Positions 56,377-64,000 of a stretch of DNA of 64,000 bases are shown one piece after another. Under the pieces are notes generated by a model. It was not told where the DNA came from. It searched no databases and saw only the letters and a program-made list of their open reading frames with translations. The DNA is taken from assembly GCA_019186985.1 (NCBI GenBank), contig JABARQ010000007.1, forward strand, positions 36,441 to 100,440, read 5' to 3'. Source of the DNA: Prosthecobacter sp. Its GTDB lineage: Bacteria; Verrucomicrobiota; Verrucomicrobiia; Verrucomicrobiales; Verrucomicrobiaceae. The first letter of the stretch is position 1; each line of letters starts with the position of its first letter. A program made the position numbers and the translations under genes.

Positions 56377-57231
56377 ATGACACCGGACTGGAACAGGCTG
56401 CTTTCCGCCAGCTCCTACCGCTATTCCATGGGCCTCCGCCGGGTCGGTCCCGCTTCATTCTGGAGCCCCTGGGATCCGGCGGGGCGGCTTCTGCGCGAAC
56501 GTGAACGATGGCTGCAGGCGTCGCCATCCCTGTTCAGGGCATGTCTCGACGGCCATGACAACTCACGCTATGAAGCGCTGGCCTGGATGCAGCGCTTCGC
56601 CACCCGCCCGGAACCGGACTGGCTGGTGCTTCAGGGATCGGCGGGCGAGGAGCCGAGGCTGGTGGCCGGCGAAGTCGTCTTTCCATCATCCTGGTCGCTT
56701 CCCGCCAAGCTGGGGCTTCCCATGAGCGCCATCCACCAGCCTGTGCCGGGACTTGAGGAATCCCTCGGCGCAGGCATCGCGGCCTTCCTTCAAAAGCTTC
56801 AGCCCGGCGTCTGCTTTGGCCGGGAAAACTGGGGGCTGTCCGCGGATGACGCGCTCAACCACCACCCCGCCTTCAAGGGCCCCGGCCCGGGGCCTCAGGC
56901 CACGCTCGAAACAACCTGGGTCCGGCTTGAGCACCAGTTCCTCACACGCCTGGAAAAATCAGGCGCCATCCTCTTCGGCATCCGCGTCAGCTGCCACCGC
57001 CTGGATGCCGTGACGCGTGACCAGGACGTCCGCCGCGGCATGCACCGGGCCCTCATGACCATGCACGACTCCCTGGCGTCCTACAAGGGCCTGCTGTCAT
57101 GCAGGCCTGCGCTGCTCACGCAGCTCGCGGAACCGGCGCAGGCGCAGCCAATGATGATCAAGCAGGACCAGGGCCGTCACCACCAGGGCTCCGGGGACGG
57201 CGGCCCGACGGCCAGACCTAGCCAAAAATGA
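56377..57231 (+). CDS. DUF3445 / heme-dependent oxidative N-demethylase-like protein
   Basis: The ATG at 56377 gives a 284-residue product; the frame upstream of it is antisense or out of frame to the previous gene. Signatures are YRYSMGLRRVG, ASPSLFRACLDGHD, GEVVFPSSWSLPAKLGLPMSAIHQPVPG, FGRENWGL and WVRLEHQFLTRLEKSGAILFGIRV, as in PF11927. A characterised relative is a heme enzyme that oxidatively demethylates N-methyl compounds, here only inferred. The last 30 residues are low-complexity. Confidence 0.8.
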   Translation: MTPDWNRLLSASSYRYSMGLRRVGPASFWSPWDPAGRLLRERERWLQASPSLFRACLDGHDNSRYEALAWMQRFATRPEPDWLVLQGSAGEEPRLVAGEVVFPSSWSLPAKLGLPMSAIHQPVPGLEESLGAGIAAFLQKLQPGVCFGRENWGLSADDALNHHPAFKGPGPGPQATLETTWVRLEHQFLTRLEKSGAILFGIRVSCHRLDAVTRDQDVRRGMHRALMTMHDSLASYKGLLSCRPALLTQLAEPAQAQPMMIKQDQGRHHQGSGDGGPTARPSQK

Positions 57232-57293
57232 CTTAGCGACACCATGACGATGGCGCGCACGACCCAAAGCCTAACCAATAGTCACGCAAAGCC

Positions 57294-58103
57294 TCAGCCC
57301 TTGGCCGCGACTTCCTTGCGCTCCTCCCCGCCGTCCTCCTCCGGGCCTTCGGCCACCGAACCCACGTCGCGCGTCACGGGCCAGTAGGCGTCCATGTTCA
57401 GCTTCTCCGGCGGCGACATCCTGAGGTTCTGCGCGGTCTTCGTGAAGCCGCTGTAGGCCAGGGGCACCGCCGTGACGCAGAAACGATCTCCCTCAAGACG
57501 CTGGACATGCAGCGCCGCAAGCTGCGGACGGCTGGAGTCGATCGACACCAGGTCGCCCACCAGCAGCGGCTCATCCTTGATGGTCAGCCCCGGCAGAAGG
57601 ATCTCCACATCCACATCCTCAAGCTCGGTCGAACGCAGCCGCGCCACCCATCCGGAGGAGATGACATCGGAGGAGGTCAGCATGCGCAGGCTGAGAACCT
57701 TGTAGCTGCCAAGAACGTAAAGCGGCTGCTCATGCTTGTAGTTCCGGATGTAGGAACGCTTCAAAAGGTCGTTCTTCACCATCAGCTGCTCGTGCGAGTA
57801 GGGATAGAATTCCGCGACAAGTTCACGCGCCGACAGCTTCTTGCCATTCGGAACGCTGAAGGTGCTCCATGGGCGCAGCGGCTCCAGCTTGCTGAACTTG
57901 GCCAGAACCTTGTAATTGAAAGGTTTTTCGGGATGAGCGAAAACCATGATGCTGAAGAACCAGCAGAACGTGGCGGCACCCATCAGAAGGGTGATCAAAA
58001 TGGCCCACCAAAACATGGAACCCGAACTTTCCTTTTTTTTGGAATACCCGCCCCCACCGTAGGATCGGTATTCGCTGCCGTCGCTCAAAAATCGAACATG
58101 CAT
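57294..58103 (-). CDS. Single-pass membrane protein of unknown function
   Basis: The 269-residue product begins with a Gly/Ser/Tyr-rich leader, then one membrane helix (FWWAILITLLMGAATFCWFFSIMVFA) and a beta-rich exported domain (RELVAEFYPYSHEQLM; LYVLGSYKVLSL; VEILLPGLTIKDEPLLVGDLVSIDS). It ends in a Glu/Lys tail. I do not recognise the family; this could be lineage-specific. Preceded by an AT-rich 120-base stretch. Confidence 0.75.
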   Translation of the reverse strand: MHVRFLSDGSEYRSYGGGGYSKKKESSGSMFWWAILITLLMGAATFCWFFSIMVFAHPEKPFNYKVLAKFSKLEPLRPWSTFSVPNGKKLSARELVAEFYPYSHEQLMVKNDLLKRSYIRNYKHEQPLYVLGSYKVLSLRMLTSSDVISSGWVARLRSTELEDVDVEILLPGLTIKDEPLLVGDLVSIDSSRPQLAALHVQRLEGDRFCVTAVPLAYSGFTKTAQNLRMSPPEKLNMDAYWPVTRDVGSVAEGPEEDGGEERKEVAAKG

Positions 58104-58223
58104 GGCAAGATTGAGAAATTTATTAAAATTACAGGAGGAAGTTTTCTAAATTTTACTGACTAAACGTGAAATGAAAAGAAATTTCTGTGAATAAGTCGAA
58201 ATAGTTCATTGTTCCTGAGGCTT

Positions 58224-58556
58224 CTAGCCGGATTTCGGCTCAAAAGAGGTTCCACAGCCACAACTACGAGCAGCATTCGGGTTTTCTACGCGAAAACCAG
58301 AATCATTAAGGGCCTCCACAAAGTCAATCTGGCTACCTTCCAGAAAAGTCAGACTTTCAGGGTCGACAATTAATGACACACCCTGGTGATCAAAGCTGCG
58401 GTCCCCTTCCCCAATGCTGTCAATTTTCATCAGGTACTGCCAGCCGGCACACCCACCTTTCTCCACCAGCACCCTCAGGCCGGAACCTGCGGGCGCTTTT
58501 TTGGCTTCGAGCATCTGTCGAAGGTGAATGGCGGCGTTGTCAGTCAGTGTGATCAT
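58224..58556 (-). CDS. A-type iron-sulfur carrier (IscA/ErpA/HesB)
   Basis: The 110-residue product has GLRVLVEKGGCAGWQY with Cys36 and the C-terminal CGCG with Cys99 and Cys101, the three ligands of A-type carriers. It receives or delivers Fe-S clusters. It stands alone, 95 bases from mutL and divergent, without iscS or suf genes nearby, which fits an ErpA role but does not prove it. Confidence 0.92.
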   Translation of the reverse strand: MITLTDNAAIHLRQMLEAKKAPAGSGLRVLVEKGGCAGWQYLMKIDSIGEGDRSFDHQGVSLIVDPESLTFLEGSQIDFVEALNDSGFRVENPNAARSCGCGTSFEPKSG

Positions 58557-58651
58557 CGCTTCAAAGGGGGAGGGGCGATTGATTTGTGTTCCGCGGCCTT
58601 TTCACAGGCACGCGACACATGCAAGGGTTACGCTCATCCATTCTTCATTTT

Positions 58652-60532
58652 ATGTCGAAAATTCGAATCATGTCCGATTCCCTGGCAAGCCAGGTGGCAG
58701 CAGGCGAGGTCGTCGAGAGGCCGGCCGCAGTCATCCGGGAACTGGTGGAGAACAGCCTTGATGCAGGCGCTTCGCACATCACCGTGGAGGTGCAAAAGGG
58801 CGGTTCCGCCTTGATTCGGGTGGCTGATGACGGCTGTGGCATGGGCAGGGAGGACGCGCTGCTGAGCATTGAAAGACACGCGACAAGCAAAATCCGGACC
58901 AAGGAGGACCTTGCCGCCATTCTCACCTTTGGATTTCGCGGCGAGGCGCTGCCCAGCATCGCCAGCGTCAGCCGCTTTCGCCTGGCCACCCGGGAAAAGG
59001 ATTCCCTGGGCGGAACCGAGATCGAAATCCATGGCGGCAGGCTGGCCGGCGTGAAGGAGTTTGGCGGTGCCGCAGGTACCACCATCGAGGCGCGCTCCCT
59101 GTTCTTCAATGTTCCGGCACGGCGCAAGTTCCTGCGGGCGGACGCGACGGAGTTCGCCCATGTCGAGCAGCAGTTCATCATCCATGCGATGGCTCACCCC
59201 CGGGTCACCTTCACCCTGATCCGCGATGGCAGCGTGACCTTTCATCTTCCAACCACCACGACCCTGCTCGACCGCATCCGCGGCATTGTCGGCGAGGAAC
59301 TGGCCCGCAGGCTCATCGAGGTGAAGCCGGTCTCCCACAAGGGCATCCGCGTTTCGGGCTTCATCGGCGGGCCGGGCCTGAGCCGTTCCAACCGTCAGCA
59401 GCAGCTCACGTTCCTGAACGGACGGCCCGTTGAAAGCAACTCCATCAACTACGGCCTTCGCGAAGGCTTCCACAATTCGCTGATGAAGGGACAGCATCCG
59501 GTCACCTTCCTGTTCCTGGAGATGGATGCGGCCGGCTACGACATCAATGTGCATCCGGCCAAGAAGGAGGTGCGGTTCCATGACGGCTTCGCCGTGCGCG
59601 ACGCCCTCGCCCGGGCCGTGCGTGAGGCGCTGGAAGGCGCCGCCAGGCTTCCCGAAGGCCATGTCCAGCCCGCGGCCCCGCGCCCTGCCCCGCAGGTCGC
59701 TCTGGAATCCCGGCAGCAAAGCTTCGCCCTCCATGTCCCCGCCCGTCCGATGCCTGCCCCGGCCCCAGCACCAGCACTGACAACCCTGGTGGCTGCCGAG
59801 TCGCCCTCAACCCTGCCGCCAGGGTCGCGGCCGGTGGAGCCTGCGCCCTCCTCAGCGTCAGAACTTCCGTCGGCAGCCGTCGCGGACGTGAAGCACGAAC
59901 CAACGATGACGCAAACCACGCCGGAGCCGGAGGAGCCTGCCCGTGAAAGGCCGGACCTGCGCATCATCGGCGTCCTGCACCGCCTCTACATCCTTCTGGA
60001 AAGCGATGAAGGCCTGGTGCTCATGGATCAGCATGCCGCCCATGAACGCGTGAACTTCGAGAAAATGCGCCGGGCCATGGAGCAGGGTGGCGTTCCCACC
60101 CAGCGCCTGCTCATGCCGCTCACTCTTCAAACCAGCCCGCGTGACGCCGTCATTCTCCGCAATCACCAGGAACCCCTGGCCCGCCTGGGCATCGAAATCG
60201 AACCCTTCGGCCCGAACACCTTCAAGGTCGAGGCCCTGCCCACCTTCCTCAAGACCGATGACCCGCTCAGCTGGCTGGACCAGGTCATCGAGGAACTTCA
60301 GACCCTGTCCTCAAAGGGATCGTCGCTGCGTCTTGGCGAAGACATGATCGCCACGACCGTCTGCCGCCACAGCATCAAGGCCAACGACCGGCTGGCGTTG
60401 CCAGAGATTGAGGCCTTGCTGGACTCCTTGTTCGCCTGCGAGATGCCCTACTGCTGTCCCCATGGTCGCCCGACGCTGATCCAGATGTCCCTCAAGGAGC
60501 TGGAGAAAAAGTTCGGCCGCCTTGCGCCCTGA
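58652..60532 (+). CDS. mutL: DNA mismatch repair protein MutL
   Basis: The ATG at 58652 aligns with the usual MutL N-terminus (KIRIM, then SLASQVAAGEVVERPAAV); longer starts have no support. The GHKL ATPase motifs ELVENSLDAGA, DDGCGM, ATSKI and GFRGEALPSIASVS are intact. A Pro/Ala-rich linker (about 350-445) precedes the dimerisation domain. DQHA-x2-E-x4-E at 459-470 and CPHGRP near the end mark a metal-dependent nicking MutL rather than the MutH-dependent type. 626 residues is normal. Confidence 0.96.
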   Translation: MSKIRIMSDSLASQVAAGEVVERPAAVIRELVENSLDAGASHITVEVQKGGSALIRVADDGCGMGREDALLSIERHATSKIRTKEDLAAILTFGFRGEALPSIASVSRFRLATREKDSLGGTEIEIHGGRLAGVKEFGGAAGTTIEARSLFFNVPARRKFLRADATEFAHVEQQFIIHAMAHPRVTFTLIRDGSVTFHLPTTTTLLDRIRGIVGEELARRLIEVKPVSHKGIRVSGFIGGPGLSRSNRQQQLTFLNGRPVESNSINYGLREGFHNSLMKGQHPVTFLFLEMDAAGYDINVHPAKKEVRFHDGFAVRDALARAVREALEGAARLPEGHVQPAAPRPAPQVALESRQQSFALHVPARPMPAPAPAPALTTLVAAESPSTLPPGSRPVEPAPSSASELPSAAVADVKHEPTMTQTTPEPEEPARERPDLRIIGVLHRLYILLESDEGLVLMDQHAAHERVNFEKMRRAMEQGGVPTQRLLMPLTLQTSPRDAVILRNHQEPLARLGIEIEPFGPNTFKVEALPTFLKTDDPLSWLDQVIEELQTLSSKGSSLRLGEDMIATTVCRHSIKANDRLALPEIEALLDSLFACEMPYCCPHGRPTLIQMSLKELEKKFGRLAP

Positions 60533-60534
60533 TC

Positions 60535-60548
60535 AGGCCGGACGGCCT
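60535..60548. terminator. Short hairpin between convergent mutL and galU
   Basis: AGGCCG (60535-60540), GA, CGGCCT (60543-60548) forms a tight stem followed by TTC. A weak candidate. Confidence 0.3.
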
Positions 60549-60551
60549 TCT

Positions 60552-61430
60552 TCAGCCGACAAGCTCCTTGAGATAATCCCTCAGGGCCTTGCCAATGTCC
60601 TCGCGCTGAAGCCCGAAGTGCAGGTTGGCCCTGATGAAATCCAGCTTGTTGCCGATGTCATGACGCTGCCCGTCGTATCGCAGGCCATGCAGAACCTCCG
60701 TCTTCATCAGGGAAGCCATGGCGTCCGTCAGCTGAAGCTCCCCGCCCCTCCCCTTCGGCGTGCTTTGCAGCACGTCAAAAATGCGCGGAGACAGGACGTA
60801 TCGGGCGCTCACAGCCAGACGTGACGGAGCAGCCTCCGGCTTTGGCTTCTCCACAAACTGGCTGGCCCGGATCAGGCCGGGGGCAATCTCCTCACCCCCC
60901 AGGATGCCGTAACGGCTCACCTTCTCCACCGGGACTTCCTGCAGCGCCACGGCGGAGCCTCCATGATTCTCCACGATGTCGGCAAGCTGCCGGGTGACCG
61001 GACGTGATCCCTCACGCGTGGTGACCACCGTGTCGCCCAGCAGAACCGCAAACGGCTCGTTCCCGACATGATCTCGGGCATGCAGGATGGCGTCACCCAG
61101 GCCGCCCATGCGGGGCTGCCAGACATAATGAATGCGCGCCATGCCCTGCAACTTGCGCAGCATCTCCACCTCCTCGACGCGGCCCTTCATCTCCAGCTCG
61201 GCCTCCAGTTCGTGGATCGGATGAAAGTGCTCCTCAATGGCGCGCTTGGAGCGGCTGATGACGATCAGGATGTCCGTGATGCCGGACTCCACGGCCTCCT
61301 CCACGACATACTGAATGACCGGCTTGTCCACGATCGGCAGCATCTCCTTGGGCACGGCCTTGGAGATCGGCAGGAAACGCGTGCCGAAACCGGCGGCGGG
61401 AATGACGGCCTTGCGGACTTTCGCGGTCAT
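60552..61430 (-). CDS. galU: UTP-glucose-1-phosphate uridylyltransferase
   Basis: From the ATG at 61430 the product is 292 residues with the nucleotidyltransferase signature AVIPAAGFGTRFLPISKAVPKEMLPIVDKP, then LGDTVV, FVEKPKPEAAP and GRGGELQLTDA. It makes UDP-glucose for envelope polysaccharide. The frame is open further upstream into ychF but that part is antisense to nothing and lacks sequence character. Same strand as ychF, 28-base gap. Confidence 0.95.
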   Translation of the reverse strand: MTAKVRKAVIPAAGFGTRFLPISKAVPKEMLPIVDKPVIQYVVEEAVESGITDILIVISRSKRAIEEHFHPIHELEAELEMKGRVEEVEMLRKLQGMARIHYVWQPRMGGLGDAILHARDHVGNEPFAVLLGDTVVTTREGSRPVTRQLADIVENHGGSAVALQEVPVEKVSRYGILGGEEIAPGLIRASQFVEKPKPEAAPSRLAVSARYVLSPRIFDVLQSTPKGRGGELQLTDAMASLMKTEVLHGLRYDGQRHDIGNKLDFIRANLHFGLQREDIGKALRDYLKELVG

Positions 61431-61458
61431 GGCGGTGGCGGAAAAAAATCGGACTGGC

Positions 61459-62574
61459 TCAGACATTGAAGCGCCATTCCACGACGTCGCCGTCGCGCAT
61501 GACATACTCCTTGCCCTCGATCCGAAGCTTGCCGGCCTCGCGGGCCTTGGCTTCGGAGCCGCAGACGACCAGGTCCTCAAACCCGACGATCTGGGCGGCG
61601 ATGAAGCCTCGCTCGAAGTCACCGTGGATCACCCCGGCGGCCTGCGGTGCCTTCATGCCCTTGGTGATCGTCCACGCGCGGGTCTCCTTTTCCCCGGTCG
61701 TCAGGTAGGTCTGCAGGCCCAGGAGCGAGTACACGCTCTTGATGAGCTGGTTGACACCGCTGTCCGTGACACCGAGGTCGGCCAGGTAGGCTCTGGCGTC
61801 CTCCTCGGGAAGGTCCACCAGCTCGTTTTCAATCGCGGCGCTCACCACGCAGGCGCTGGCGGCATGGGCGTGGCTGACGTATTCGCGAACCTTGGAGACG
61901 AGGGGATGCTTGTCCGGCTCCCTGGAGGCGGAGGCGAGGTCGGACTCCGCCACGTTGCAGGCGTAGATGCAGGGCTTGCCGCTGAGCAGAAAGAAGCTTT
62001 TCAGCAGCTTGCGCTCGTCATCGGAAAGGTCGGCGGTGACGGCGGGCTTCATCGCATCCAGGTGCGGGAGCAGCTTTTCACAAAGCGCCATCTCGGCCTT
62101 GGCCTCCTTGTCGCCGCTCTTCGCCTTCTTTTCGCAGCGTTCCTTGCGGCGCTGGATGGCCTCCAGGTCGGCCAGGATGAGCTCCGTGTTGATCACCTCG
62201 ATGTCGCGGACCGGGTCCACGCTGCCGTCCACATGGGTGATGTCGCCGTTTTCAAAGCAGCGCACCACATGCACGATGGCATCGACCTCACGGATGTGGC
62301 TCAGGAACTTGTTGCCCAGGCCCTCCCCCTGGCTCGCGCCCTTCACCAGGCCGGCGATGTCCACGAACTCGATCGCGGCGGGAACCAGCTTCTGTGAACC
62401 GCTGATCTTCGACAGCACGGCAAGGCGCTCGTCCGGAACGATGACGACGCCCTGGTTGGGCTCGATGGTGCAGAAGGGATAGTTGGCAGCCTCCGCCTTG
62501 CGGGTGCGGGTGACTGCGTTGAAAAGGGTGGATTTGCCTACGTTGGGCAGGCCGACGATACCAGCTTGGAGCAT
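61459..62574 (-). CDS. ychF: Redox-/ribosome-associated GTPase YchF (OLA1)
   Basis: The 371-residue product matches YchF: G1 loop GLPNVGKST at 8-16, then [18 protein letters not shown] (G3), a coiled-coil insertion ([17 protein letters not shown]), NVAESDL in place of the usual NKxD (the YchF NxxE hallmark), and a C-terminal TGS-like domain ending in [12 protein letters not shown]. It hydrolyses ATP more readily than GTP in known relatives and binds ribosomes. Confidence 0.96.
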   Translation of the reverse strand: MLQAGIVGLPNVGKSTLFNAVTRTRKAEAANYPFCTIEPNQGVVIVPDERLAVLSKISGSQKLVPAAIEFVDIAGLVKGASQGEGLGNKFLSHIREVDAIVHVVRCFENGDITHVDGSVDPVRDIEVINTELILADLEAIQRRKERCEKKAKSGDKEAKAEMALCEKLLPHLDAMKPAVTADLSDDERKLLKSFFLLSGKPCIYACNVAESDLASASREPDKHPLVSKVREYVSHAHAASACVVSAAIENELVDLPEEDARAYLADLGVTDSGVNQLIKSVYSLLGLQTYLTTGEKETRAWTITKGMKAPQAAGVIHGDFERGFIAAQIVGFEDLVVCGSEAKAREAGKLRIEGKEYVMRDGDVVEWRFNV

Positions 62575-62706
62575 AAGGGCGGCGAGAATAGCGGCTCATG
62601 CCGCCTGCGCGAATGAAATTCACCCGCCCAACGGCTTTTTAAAACACGCCCGGGCGCTGGCATTTCCCGCTGGCATTGGCCGTGGTTGCTGCCATGAAGG
62701 GCTCGC

Positions 62707-63660
62707 ATGAAAATCGTCCTTCTCGACGCCCACACCGCCAACCCGGGTGACCTCTCCTGGGCACCCCTGGAAGCCATCGCCCCCTGCGAGATCCACCCGC
62801 GCACTCCGGTTTCAGAAACGATCGCCCGCTGCGCGGACGCCGAGGTGGTCATCACCAACAAGGCCCCCCTGACCCGCGAGATCATCGAGGCCCTGCCCAG
62901 GCTGCGCTACATCGGCGTCACCGCCACCGGCTACAACATCGTGGACACCGCCGCCGCCCGCGAACGCGGCATCGTGGTCTCCAACGTCCCCGGCTACAGC
63001 ACCCCCGCCGTGGCCCAGCTCGTCTTCGCCCTCCTGCTGGAGCTGACCAACCACGTCGGCCATCATGCCCGGACCGTGCGCGACGGTCGCTGGACCGCCT
63101 GCCCCGACTTCTGCTACTGGGATCATCCGCTGATCGAACTCAGCGGGCGCACCCTCGGCATCGTGGGTTATGGCGACATCGGCAGCGCCGTGGCGCGCAT
63201 CGCCCTGGCCTTCGGCATGAAGGTGCTTGCCGCCAGGCGCGAATGGAAAACACCGCCGCCCGTCGGCGTCACCCCGGCCGACATGGACGAGATCTTCTCC
63301 CAGAGTGACGCCATCACCCTGCACTGCCCGCTGACCGACGCCACCAGGCACCTGGTGTGCGATCGCACGCTGGCCCTGATGAAGCCCGACGCCTTCCTCA
63401 TCAACACCGGGCGCGGTCCGCTGGTCGATGAAGCCGCCCTCGCCCGGGCTCTGAACGACGGCCGCATCGGCGGGGCCGGCCTGGACGTGCTCAGCGTCGA
63501 GCCGCCCAAGGACGGCAGCCCGCTCTTCTCCGCCCGCAACTGCCTCATCACACCCCACATCGGCTGGGCGAGCCGGGAGGCAAGAGTCCGCTTGATCAAC
63601 CTCGTCGCCTCCAACCTCCAGGCCTTTCTCAACGGCTCACCGGTCAATGTGGTGAACTGA
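62707..63660 (+). CDS. D-2-hydroxyacid dehydrogenase (glycerate-dehydrogenase-like)
   Basis: The 317-residue product shows the family layout: GYGDIG at 154-159 (NAD binding), TGRGPLVDE with catalytic Arg, GLDVLSVEPP with Glu, and ITPHIGW with His. GYSTPAVAQLVFALLLEL is the usual helix. It reduces a 2-keto acid or oxidises D-2-hydroxy acid; the closest motif likeness is to glycerate dehydrogenase. ATG context has GAAGG six bases upstream, one of few clear Shine-Dalgarno-like sites here. Confidence 0.93.
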   Translation: MKIVLLDAHTANPGDLSWAPLEAIAPCEIHPRTPVSETIARCADAEVVITNKAPLTREIIEALPRLRYIGVTATGYNIVDTAAARERGIVVSNVPGYSTPAVAQLVFALLLELTNHVGHHARTVRDGRWTACPDFCYWDHPLIELSGRTLGIVGYGDIGSAVARIALAFGMKVLAARREWKTPPPVGVTPADMDEIFSQSDAITLHCPLTDATRHLVCDRTLALMKPDAFLINTGRGPLVDEAALARALNDGRIGGAGLDVLSVEPPKDGSPLFSARNCLITPHIGWASREARVRLINLVASNLQAFLNGSPVNVVN

Positions 63661-63828
63661 AGCCGCCGGGAGCTGCTGAACCGGGAAATCTTCGCCACAC
63701 TGGCCGAGGCAAAAGTGCTGGGCAGGAACTATCGCCGCACCTACAATGAACAGCGTTATCCTGAAGGGTCACGCAGCCTTGCATTACATCATACTCATAA
63801 GTCGTGGTCGTCTCATCTTGGCAGGTGA
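63661..63828 (+). pseudogene. Degraded 3' end of an IS3-type transposase (OrfB)
   Basis: Directly after the dehydrogenase stop, the frame reads SRRELLNREIFATLAEAKVL then GRNYRRTYNEQR, matching the end of IS3-group transposases (RDELLNxEIFxTLxEAKVL ... WRxxYNxxRPHSSLGY). The RPHSSLGY end is scrambled and the rest is missing, so it is a remnant. Confidence 0.75.
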
Positions 63829-63924
63829 TGTTCGGTAGTGTCCGTCAAGTTTCGCACATTTTATTTCAGCGTAGATGAGGCATCGGGTGGGACTTGGTTT
63901 GTTGTATCGTGTTGTCTTTGTTCC

Positions 63925-63977
63925 GATTTTGCCAAACGGAAGAAGGCCGGAGGCCGACTGGAGTTTGGCAAAATCGG
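63925..63977. repeat. Perfect 15-base inverted repeat with nested GGCC hairpin
   Basis: CCGATTTTGCCAAAC (63925-63939) and GTTTGGCAAAATCGG (63963-63977) are exact inverted copies around 23 bases that contain GGCC-GGA-GGCC. A second hairpin, GCCCC-ACC-GGGG, follows at about 63981. No T-tract follows. Together they may be the end of a mobile element or a REP-like unit. From 63829 to 63924 I see no gene. Confidence 0.7.
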
Positions 63978-64000
63978 TCGCCCCACCGGGGGCAGATCGG

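Noticed and set aside
58131..58140. AGGAGGAAG-type Shine-Dalgarno on the plus strand in the AT-rich gap
   Set aside because: No start codon at proper distance and no frame follows; the gap is the 5' region of the minus-strand membrane protein.

Overview
The window is high-GC, densely coding bacterial chromosome and reads as Verrucomicrobiota (PVC superphylum), probably near Verrucomicrobiaceae such as Prosthecobacter or Verrucomicrobium. The support is: proteins almost confined to planctomycetes and verrucomicrobia (PSCyt1-DUF1549-DUF1553, a TIGR02604-type dehydrogenase with a CxxCH heme domain, many DUF1080 and sulfatase proteins); a perfect TGTTC-N4-GAACA site, the LexA box described for Verrucomicrobia, in front of an error-prone polymerase; and start codons that mostly lack a Shine-Dalgarno sequence. 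Genus cannot be fixed from this sequence.

Layout. 1-784 holds the 5' part of a Y-family DNA polymerase under a LexA operator, cut by the window edge. 910-7719 is a same-strand row of four exported sulfatases, the first fused to a DUF1080 (3-keto-disaccharide hydrolase) domain. 7829-16206 holds RluD-type pseudouridine synthase, a membrane Ser/Thr kinase with a zinc ribbon, an SGNH hydrolase, a secreted unknown, PII (glnB) behind a candidate sigma-54 promoter, and a GH144/glucoamylase-like enzyme. 16370-21607 is a secretion/pilus assembly block (PilM-PilN/GspL-like, PilO/GspM-like, PilP/GspC-like, secretin). 22370-28833 is the cell-shape cluster mreB-mreC-mreD-mrdA-rng (minus strand). 29044-33570 holds panD, a lipoprotein polysaccharide deacetylase, a zinc dehydrogenase coupled to uppS, and a GNAT-like protein.

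33624-44309 is the most unusual region: a double-DUF1080 protein and a 1619-residue ThuA / dehydrogenase propeller / HEAT / cytochrome c / ThuA protein on the minus strand, divergent from a PSCyt1-DUF1549-DUF1553 protein and another DUF1080 protein. Taken together this could be a periplasmic oxidative route in which a sugar hydroxyl is oxidised to a keto group, electrons leave through heme, and keto-glycoside hydrolases cut the bond. That is inference. A NagB-family protein with altered catalytic positions lies close by.

46150-49632 is a compact set of YqjD-, YqjE- and YqjK-like membrane proteins running into two pilT-family ATPases. 49717-62574 is mostly housekeeping (DUF4340, purE, nupC-type transporter, pgi, DUF3445 protein, IscA/ErpA-type protein, mutL, galU, ychF), followed by a 2-hydroxyacid dehydrogenase. 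The last 340 bases carry a broken IS3-type transposase 3' end and clustered inverted repeats. I see no tRNA, rRNA or CRISPR array.
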